A stretch of 64,000 nucleotides of DNA from Tillus elongatus (Eukaryota; Arthropoda; Insecta; Coleoptera; Cleridae): contig OZ023267.1 of NCBI GenBank assembly GCA_964006375.1, positions 85,483,406 through 85,547,405 of the forward strand, read 5' to 3'. The translations under genes and the position numbers were made by a program. This document shows positions 57,534 through 64,000 of this stretch, in pieces (position 1 is the first letter of the stretch; each line of letters opens with the position of its first letter). Below the pieces are notes generated by a model. That model searched no databases and was not told the DNA's origin. It saw only the letters and a program-made list of their open reading frames with translations.

Positions 57534-57596
57534 GATAAAATGGCTGAGATTAAGCAGTAAATTGTAAATTTACTTACGAATTTAAATTCTTTTATC
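57534..57596 (+). tRNA. trnY: tRNA-Tyr (mitochondrial copy)
   Basis: Acceptor GATAAAA/TTTTATC; anticodon GTA in the loop TTGTAAA, flanked by GTAAA/TTTAC. Confidence 0.85.
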
Positions 57597-57660
57597 AATC
57601 TAAATATTCAATAATGATTTTAAATTGCAAATTTAAAGGTAAATTTAAATTTTTTAGATT
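57597..57660 (+). tRNA. trnC: tRNA-Cys (mitochondrial copy)
   Basis: Acceptor AATCTAA/TTAGATT; anticodon GCA. Confidence 0.85.
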
Positions 57661-57700
57661 TTAAATGAAATGTTTATTCATGTAAGTGGAGGATCTCTCT

Positions 57701-57764
57701 AAGGCTTAGAGAGCCTCTATTTCCAGCTTTGAAGGTTGGTAGTTTAGGTTTAACTTAAATCCTT
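57701..57764 (-). tRNA. trnW: tRNA-Trp (mitochondrial copy)
   Basis: Minus-strand AAGGATT ... CCTTCAAAG (anticodon TCA) ... TAAGCCTT. The acceptor stem has one mismatch (A opposite G). 57661-57700 between trnC and trnW is unusually long and holds a hairpin (TCTCTCTAAGGCTTAGAGAG). Confidence 0.8.
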
Positions 57765-58790
57765 AAAAGTAATTAAAAATTAAGGGTATTAGTAATATTG
57801 ATGAAATAATTAATAAATTTAAATTAATTAAATAAAAATTGTTAATTTTTTCAATTGAAAATTAAGGAGAATTATGATTAATAATTATTCTACTAAATGA
57901 AATTCGTATATAAAAATATAAAGTAATTAAAATTAGTATAATTATTAAAAATCTTAATAAATGATAATTGTTGAAAGTTAATTCATTAATAATTAATCAC
58001 TTGGGGATAAATCCTAGGAAGGGGGGAGTCCTCCTAAAGAAGAAAAGTTTAATATTAAAAATATTTTTATATTTTTTATATTTATTTATTTATATATATT
58101 TTTTATTTATATTTATAATAAATTTATTATTGAAATTAATTGATTATTAAATAAATTTTTATTTTTCTGAATATATATACTACATTTAATGTAATTAATG
58201 AATAAATTTTAAAATTAATTAATCAAATAATTTTTGAAAAAATTAGAGCTGCTAGTATTCATCCGATGTGGTTAATTGATGAAAAAGTTAAAATTTTTGA
58301 TTAAATCCTAAAATTCCTCTAATTAATATACATATTAAAATAACTAATAAAAAAATATGGATATATTTGAGGTATATATAATTAAAATTATAGGGGCAAT
58401 TTTTTGTCATGTTAATAAAATAAAACAGTTTATTCATCTAAGTCCTTCTATTACTTCGGGGAACCAAAAATGGAATGGGGCGGCTCCTATTTTTGTAAGT
58501 AGAGAAGAATTTATAATAATAATAAAAGTTTTGTTAAAATTAGAATTAATAAGGTTATAGTTTATAGAAATAAAAATAATTCTAAATAGAATTATTATAG
58601 AAGCTAAAGCTTGTGTTAGGAAATATTTAATTGAAGATTCAGAGGAGTATATATTTTTTAATTTAGAAAATAAAGGAATAATAGAAATTATATTAATTTC
58701 TAAGCCTATCCATATTCCTAATCATGAATATGAGGAGATTGATATTAAAGATCCAATTATTAATGAAATTAAAAATATTTATTTATAAAA
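57763..58790 (-). pseudogene. nad2: nad2 (mitochondrial copy), disrupted
   Basis: NADH dehydrogenase subunit 2 reading leftward: SSYSWLGMWMGLEINM near 58710, [14 protein letters not shown] near 58460, INHIGWMLAALIF near 58240, GGLPPFLGFIPKW near 58005. Breaks: a run of seven T on the coding strand near 58350 where eight are needed; an apparent short deletion near 58300; and TAA near 57864 where a TGA Trp codon is expected. Not a functional copy. Confidence 0.85.
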
Positions 58791-58797
58791 TTTAATT

Positions 58798-58865
58798 AAA
58801 AAGAAAAGGGTTAAAACCTTTATATATGAGGTATGAACCCATTAGCTTTATTAGCTTATCTTTTT
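58798..58865 (-). tRNA. trnM: tRNA-Met (mitochondrial copy)
   Basis: Minus strand AAAAAGATAAGCTAATAAAG, anticodon loop TTCATAC, acceptor closed by TCTTTTT. Confidence 0.9.
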
Positions 58866-58870
58866 AAATA

Positions 58871-58938
58871 TATATTTTAGTATATGATGTACTAAAGTTT
58901 TTGATACTTAAGGAAATAGTTTAATTCTATTAAATATA
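58871..58938 (+). tRNA. trnQ: tRNA-Gln (mitochondrial copy)
   Basis: Acceptor TATATTT/AAATATA; anticodon TTG within GTTTTTGATAC. Confidence 0.85.
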
Positions 58939-59000
58939 ACAAGAGTATAATATACATAATCTATTCTATCAAAATAGTCCTTTTTGTCAGACATCTTATT
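58938..59000 (-). tRNA. trnI: tRNA-Ile (mitochondrial copy)
   Basis: Minus strand AATAAGA ... CTATTTTGATAGAATAG (anticodon GAT) ... TCTTGTT. Confidence 0.85.
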
Positions 59001-59136
59001 ATACTTTTATAACAAAAAAAATGTTAGACTTTTAAAAAATTAGATTTTTAAAATTTTAAAAATTGCAATTTTTTTGCATTTTCGTGCATTCGTTTTTTTT
59101 AAAGTAACAAAAAATAGTTATCTTGAGGAAATTTTA

Positions 59137-59200
<64 letters not shown>

Positions 59201-59829
59201 TTATATATATAGAAATAATATATTACAATATAATAAATAGAGATATAAATGCAAGATTAAATAAAATGATTAAATATAGCTTGAGAAAAAGAAAAAGAAA
59301 TCTCTAGTTAGAAGATATAAGTAAAGTATTATATTAAGATATAATAATAATATTTTATTAAATTATAAATAATTTTTTTGACTTTAAAATATTAATTTTA
59401 ATTATTTATAAATATTTAATTAATATTTTTTTATAAATATTAATAAATATATAATATATATATACTTATTATAAATATAATAATATTTATAGAAAAAAAA
59501 CTTAATTAATAACCATACTATTAGCTTTTTTATATTCTTTCAAATTTAAATTATAATAATTAATAAATTAATTATTTAAATTGTCAAATTAATTAATTTT
59601 AGTATTAATTTAATTAATTGAATAAATTATTAAGAATTTAAATTTATATTAATTAAGATTGTTTATTAAATTAATTAAAATTAATTGTTTAATATTTATT
59701 ACAATAATTTTGATATATCATAAGTCTATAAATTAAAATTATGTTTATAAAGTTAAAAACTTATATTATAGATATTATTTTGTGGGGGTTAAAAATGAGT
59801 CAGAAAATTTTCGTTTGTTAAAGTCTAAT
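59001..59829. other. A+T-rich (control) region, mitochondrial copy
   Basis: Between trnI and rrnS, very low G+C, with poly-T runs and a (TA)n tract at 59142-59193. This is where the mitochondrial replication origin lies in insects. The edge with rrnS is approximate. Confidence 0.75.
59142..59193. repeat. (TA)n in the A+T-rich region
   Basis: About 52 bp of TA. Confidence 0.95.
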
Positions 59830-60619
59830 TAAATATTTCTTGTTTAAAAAGTTTAATTTAAGTTTAAAAATTTTCTATTTAATTTATTTTACATGTAAAT
59901 TTATGTATGAATTTTATTAAATTTAAATAATTTAATTTAAAATTATTCGCAGTATAAAATTTTAAAAATTAAGTAATTTTTGATTTAGAAATTTAATAAG
60001 AATTAACAAAATTTGTGCCAGCAGTTGCGGTTAAACAGATAATTTAAGAATTTTTTATTTAAATTTAGTAAATTAAATATTTAATTGAATATTAAATTAT
60101 TTTTTTAGGTGAAATTAAAAAAGTTTATATTTATTTAAAAATATATTTTTTAGGCTAATAAATTTTTATTTTAAACTAGGATTAAATACCCTATTATTAA
60201 AAATTAATTAAATAATTTAAATTAGTATTAGTTATGTTCTTGAAAATTAAAAAATTTGGCGGTATTTTAGTCTTTTCAGAGGAACCTGTTCTGTAATCGA
60301 TAATCCACGATTTAATAAACTTATTTTATTGATTTATATATCGTCGTAGTTAGAATATTTTAAAAGAATAAATATTCAAAAATTTCTTAAAAAAGAAATT
60401 CAGATCAAGGTGTAGTATGGATAAGAAGAAATGGGTTACATTTAATTTATTATTGAATTATTTTATGTAAAATATTATGAAATTGGATTTGAAAGTAATT
60501 TTGAATAAAAATTTAAAATGATTTAGGCTCTAAAATATGTACATATTGCCCGTCGCTTTTATTTTAAGATGAAATAAGTCGTAACAAAGTAGATTTACTG
60601 GAATGTGAATCTAGAAATT
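59830..60619 (+). rRNA. rrnS: 12S rRNA (mitochondrial copy)
   Basis: Conserved motifs GTGCCAGCAGTTGCGGTTA (60013), AAACTAGGATTAAATACCCT (60172), and AAGTCGTAACAAAGTA near 60580. The 3' end abuts trnV; the 5' end is estimated from the usual length of about 790 bp. Confidence 0.9.
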
Positions 60620-60686
60620 CAAGTTACAGCTTGATATAAGCATTTTATTTACATTAAAAGTATAATTATTGATTTAATTTAATTTG
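60620..60686 (+). tRNA. trnV: tRNA-Val (mitochondrial copy)
   Basis: Acceptor CAAGTTA/TAATTTG with one G-T pair; anticodon TAC in CATTTTATTTACATTAAAAG. Confidence 0.85.
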
Positions 60687-61974
60687 AATTTAAAAGGTTA
60701 TTATAATTTAAATTTTAAAAATTATTAATAAAAATAATTGTATTTTTATTATTATTAAGAAAAAATTAATTTTATTATAGATTAATAGTATTGTGAAAGA
60801 ATTTTTTTTTAATTTAAAGAAGAAAAATTAAATTTTTGTACCTTGTGTATCAGGGTTTATTAAAATTTATAAAAAATTTTATTTTCTCGAATTTATAAGA
60901 GTTAATTAATCTATAAATTTTATTGTAAAATAAATATTTAAAATAGTTAATTAGTAATGAAATGTTATTCGTTTTTAAATATATCTAGTTTTTAAAGAAA
61001 AAAGTTTAATTTTTTTACTTTTATTTAAATAATTAATTTATTAATTGTTTATTGTAAAGTAGGTTATTTATTTAGGGATAAGCTTAAATTAATATAATTA
61101 TAATTAATTTGAATATAAAATAAATTGTAGGATTAAAAATTTTCAAAGATAAAATATTGTTATAAATAATTATTTAATAATAAAAATTTATATTAAATTT
61201 AATTATTTTATTTAAATATAAATTTCAATTATAAAAATTTAGTAATAATGATAAAATTAGTATATATTTATGTAAAATTAATTTATAATGTTAGGTTAAT
61301 TTAAGGAACTCGGCAAATTAATTTTTCACCTGTTTAATAAAAACATGTCCTTTTGATTATAATTTAAGGTCTAATCTGCCCACTGATAAATTAAATGGCC
61401 GCGATATTTTGACCGTGCAAAGGTAGCATAATAATTAGTTTTTTAATTGAAAGCTGGAATGAATGATTGAATGAGAAAATAACTGTCTCGAATTAAATTT
61501 AGTTATAATTTTATTTTTAAGTAAAAAAGCTTAAATATGTTTATAAGACGAGGAGACCCTATAGAGTTTAATAATTGTAATTTTAGTTTAAATTTATAGT
61601 TTTAAAAATTTATTAAAATTAAATTATTTTGTTTGGGTGACAGAAAAATTTAAAAAACTTTTTTTATAAATTTATACATATAAGTAAATTATTGATCCAA
61701 AATTTTTGATTATAAGATTAAATTACCTTAGGGATAACAGCGTAATTTTTTTTAAGATTTCCTATCGAAAAAAAAGATTGCGACCTCGATGTTGGATTAA
61801 AGTTAAATTTTGGTGTATAAGCTAAAAGATTAGGTCAGTTTCGACCTTTAAAACTTTAAATGATCTGAGTTTAAACCGGTGTGAGCCAGGTTGGTTTCTA
61901 TCTTTAATTTATTAAAATATTTTAGTACGAAAGGACCAATTATTTGTTAAGTTAATTTTAATTAGAATTTTATT
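60687..61974 (+). rRNA. rrnL: 16S rRNA (mitochondrial copy)
   Basis: Conserved motifs TGACCGTGCAAAGGTAGCAT (61411), GACGAGGAGACCCTATAGAG (61548), CCTTAGGGATAACAGCGTAA (61727) and TTTAGTACGAAAGGACCAA (61921). Length 1288 bp is normal. Confidence 0.95.
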
Positions 61975-62038
61975 ATTATTTTGGCAGATTAGTGCAATAG
62001 ATTTAGAATCTTTTTATGTAATTTTTATTACAGATAAT
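61975..62038 (+). tRNA. trnL1: tRNA-Leu(CUN) (mitochondrial copy)
   Basis: Acceptor ATTATTT/AGATAAT; anticodon TAG in ATAGATTTAGAATCT. Confidence 0.85.
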
Positions 62039-62040
62039 AC

Positions 62041-62985
62041 TTGAATTTATTAGATTTATTAATAATATTTATTTCTATATTAATTTTAGTTATTTGTGTA
62101 TTGGTAGGAGTAGCTTTTTTAACTTTACTACAACGAAAGATTTTAGGTTATATTCAAATTCGTAAAGGTCCTAATAAAGTAGGATTTATAGGAATTTTAC
62201 AACCATTTGGAGATGCTATTAAGTTATTTACTAAAGAACAAGTATTTCCTTATTTGTCTAATTTAAATTTATATTATGTTTCTCCAATTATAAATTTGTT
62301 TTTATCTTTAATTTTATGATTAAGAATACCTTTTTTTTAGGATTTTTAAGGTTTAAATTTTCTTTATTGTATTTTTTAATTGTTTCAAGATTAGGAGTTG
62401 ACACTATTATAATTGCAGGTTGGTCTTCAAATTCAAATTATTCGTTATTAGGGGGTTTACGTTCAGTTGCCCAAACTATTTCTTATGAAGTTAGGTTAGC
62501 AATAATTTTAACTTGTTTTTTGATTTTGTTATTAAATTTTAATTTTATAAAATTTTTAGTTTCAAAAATATTTATGATTATTTTTTTATTTTTGCCTTTA
62601 TGTTTAATATGAGTTGTTTCAAGTGTGGCAGAAACTAATCGTACACCATTTGATTTTGCAGAGGGAGAATCAGAATTAGTTTCTGGTTTTAATGTGGAGT
62701 ATAGAAGAGGAGGATTTGCTTTAATTTTTATAGCAGAATATTCAAGAATTTTATTTATAAGTTTTGTTTGTGTAATGTTATTTTTAGGAGGAGATGTTTA
62801 TTCTTGAATATTTTTTTTTAATTATATTAATCTCTTTTTTATGAATTTGAGTTCGGGATACATTGCCTCGTTATCGTTATGATAAATTAATGGGATTAGC
62901 TTGGAAAAGTTATTTACCTATTTCTTTAAATTATTTTAAATTTTATTTTGGGGTAAGTTTAATTTCTTTTACCTTAATTTTATAG
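62041..62985 (+). pseudogene. nad1: nad1 (mitochondrial copy), two homopolymer frameshifts
   Basis: NADH dehydrogenase subunit 1 from TTG at 62041 to TAG at 62983-62985. TGA is Trp, as at 62317, 62610 and 62805. Core motifs: [55 protein letters not shown]. The T run at 62331-62338 is one short and that at 62811-62819 is one too long, so the middle part is out of frame with both ends. Confidence 0.9.
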
Positions 62986-63071
62986 TTAATTATTTTTAGT
63001 ATTAATAAATAAGATAAGCTTTAAATTTTAAATTTTAAAGCTTATATTTTAGTTAATTATTTTTAGTATTA
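62985..63071. other. nad1-trnS2 spacer with duplicated TACTAAA motif
   Basis: GTTAATTATTTTTAGTATTA occurs at 62985-63004 and again at about 63052-63071. On the other strand it is TAATACTAAAAATAATTAAC, like the conserved TACTAAA motif at this place in insects, thought to bind the transcription termination factor. A long hairpin (AAGCTTTAAA ... TTTAAAGCTT) lies between. Confidence 0.7.
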
Positions 63072-63138
63072 AGTTAATAGAAGATTAAAACTCCTATTTT
63101 ATATTTTCAAAATATAAACTTATTCAAGTTCATTAACT
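63071..63138 (-). tRNA. trnS2: tRNA-Ser(UCN) (mitochondrial copy)
   Basis: Minus strand AGTTAATGAACTTGAATAAG, anticodon TGA in TATATTTTGAAAATATA, acceptor closed by ATTAACTT. Confidence 0.85.
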
Positions 63139-64000
63139 AATAAATTAATTTATCTCAAATTTTATATATTAAAGGGTTAATTAAAAAGTATATAAAATAT
63201 AAAACAGTAAGAATTTGACCAATTAAAATGTAAGGGTCTTCTACAGGTCGGGCTCCAATTCAAGTTAGTATAATTACTATTCCTGTAAATATTCAAAATA
63301 ATAATTTATTAATAGGATAGAATTGGTTTCTTTGTATATTTTTTATATTAGTGAAACGTAGAATAATTAAAATTGCAATTGATAAAACTAAAGCAATTAC
63401 TCCTCCTAATTTGTTAGGAATTGAACGTAAAATTGCATAAGCAAATAAAAAATATCATTCTGGTTGAATATGAATAGGTGCTACAAGAGGATTAGCTGGG
63501 ATAAAATTATCTGGATCTCCTAAATAGTAAGGATTAATTAAAGTTAATGTAATCAGTAAAGTAGTTATAAAAATAAATCCTAAAATATCTTTAAAAGAAA
63601 AATAAGGATGGAAAGGAATTTTATCTAAATTTCTATTAGTACCTAAGGGATTGTTTGATCCTGTTTGGTGTAGGAATAATAAATGAATTATAACTTATGC
63701 TGAAATAATAAAAGGTAAAAGAAAATGAAAAGAAAAAAAAACGATTTAATGTAGCATTATCTACAGCAAATCCTCCTCAAATTCATTGAACAATTATATT
63801 ACCAAGATAAGGGATTGCTGATAATAAATTAGTAATAACTGTAGCTCCTCAAAATGATATTTGTCCTCATGGAAGTACATATCCTAGGAAAGCTGTTGCT
63901 ATAGTAATAAATAGAATTATAACTCCTATTATTCATGTTAATTTTAAATTATAAGATCTATAATATATTCCTCGTCCTACATGTAAGTATAAACAAATTA
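63137..64000 (-). pseudogene. cob: cob (mitochondrial copy), 3' part, disrupted
   Basis: Cytochrome b, entering from the right edge: HVGRGMYYSSYNLK near 63960, [20 protein letters not shown] near 63860, ending [17 protein letters not shown] near 63240 and TAG at 63137-63139, overlapping trnS2. Near 63735 the coding strand has nine T where eight keep the frame, and near 63690 TAA stands in the coding frame where an ATA-like codon is expected. Confidence 0.9.

Larger units (their letters stand above)
57410..64000. other. NUMT: nuclear copy of at least 6.6 kb of mitochondrial DNA
   Basis: Continuous mitochondrial gene order from cox1 to cob, including the A+T-rich region, joined at 57409/57410 to a nuclear repeat whose other copy (24165) continues differently. 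nad2, nad1 and cob carry frameshifts, and nad2 and cob carry in-frame stops under the invertebrate mitochondrial code. Plus strand here corresponds to the mitochondrial minority strand. Confidence 0.85.

Noticed and set aside
57410..64000. Reading this block as the functional mitochondrial genome
   Set aside because: Joined to a nuclear repeat, and three protein genes are disrupted, two with in-frame TAA codons.

Overview
The window looks like insect nuclear DNA made almost entirely of nested, decayed mobile elements, virus-derived fragments, satellites and a large nuclear copy of mitochondrial DNA (NUMT). The mitochondrial block fixes the host group: it has invertebrate mitochondrial codon use and the ancestral insect order cob, trnS2, nad1, trnL1, rrnL, trnV, rrnS, A+T-rich region, trnI, trnQ, trnM, nad2, trnW, trnC, trnY, cox1. 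The trnI-trnQ-trnM order argues against ditrysian Lepidoptera; a beetle or another insect with the ancestral order fits. I cannot name the species. I see no gene that is clearly an active host gene.

Layout. 1-4000: tails and LTRs of two errantivirus-like (Gypsy-type endogenous retrovirus) lineages, a Jockey-like non-LTR remnant and an R1-like fragment. 4000-6550: remnants of a large DNA-virus-like element, including a probable type B DNA polymerase N-terminus. 6580-11350: about 24 copies of a roughly 200-bp palindromic satellite. 11350-13740: a truncated Copia element with its 5' LTR and primer-binding site. 13740-24350: composite repeat copy 1 plus the best-preserved group of virus-like genes (capsid-type proteins, packaging ATPase, a conserved unknown), split by a 307-bp satellite insertion. 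24160-39380 and 48715-57409: two copies of one composite block in opposite orientation, forming a giant inverted repeat. The spacer holds a second, oppositely oriented copy of errantivirus ERV1. 57410-64000: a NUMT that runs off the right edge.

The composite block carries, in the same order each time: R1-like retrotransposon tail, tail-to-tail capsid-like gene fragments, a conserved virus-like gene, an endonuclease (EEP) remnant with a (TA)n tract, a histone H2B-like pseudogene, an R1-like reverse transcriptase piece and the env of ERV2. ERV1 copy A sits inside the (TA)n tract of one block. The same tract is empty in the other two blocks, so the insertion came after the duplication.

The best-preserved coding sequence is ERV1: copy A keeps full-length gag and protease-RT-RNase H frames, but env is broken in both copies and both share breaks around integrase. 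Density of nested elements, errantiviruses in both orientations and inverted repeats suggest a small-RNA-producing locus (piRNA cluster or hairpin-siRNA source); this is inference. Protein families were assigned by eye from motifs, and the virus-like family names come from recollection of related sequences, not a search.
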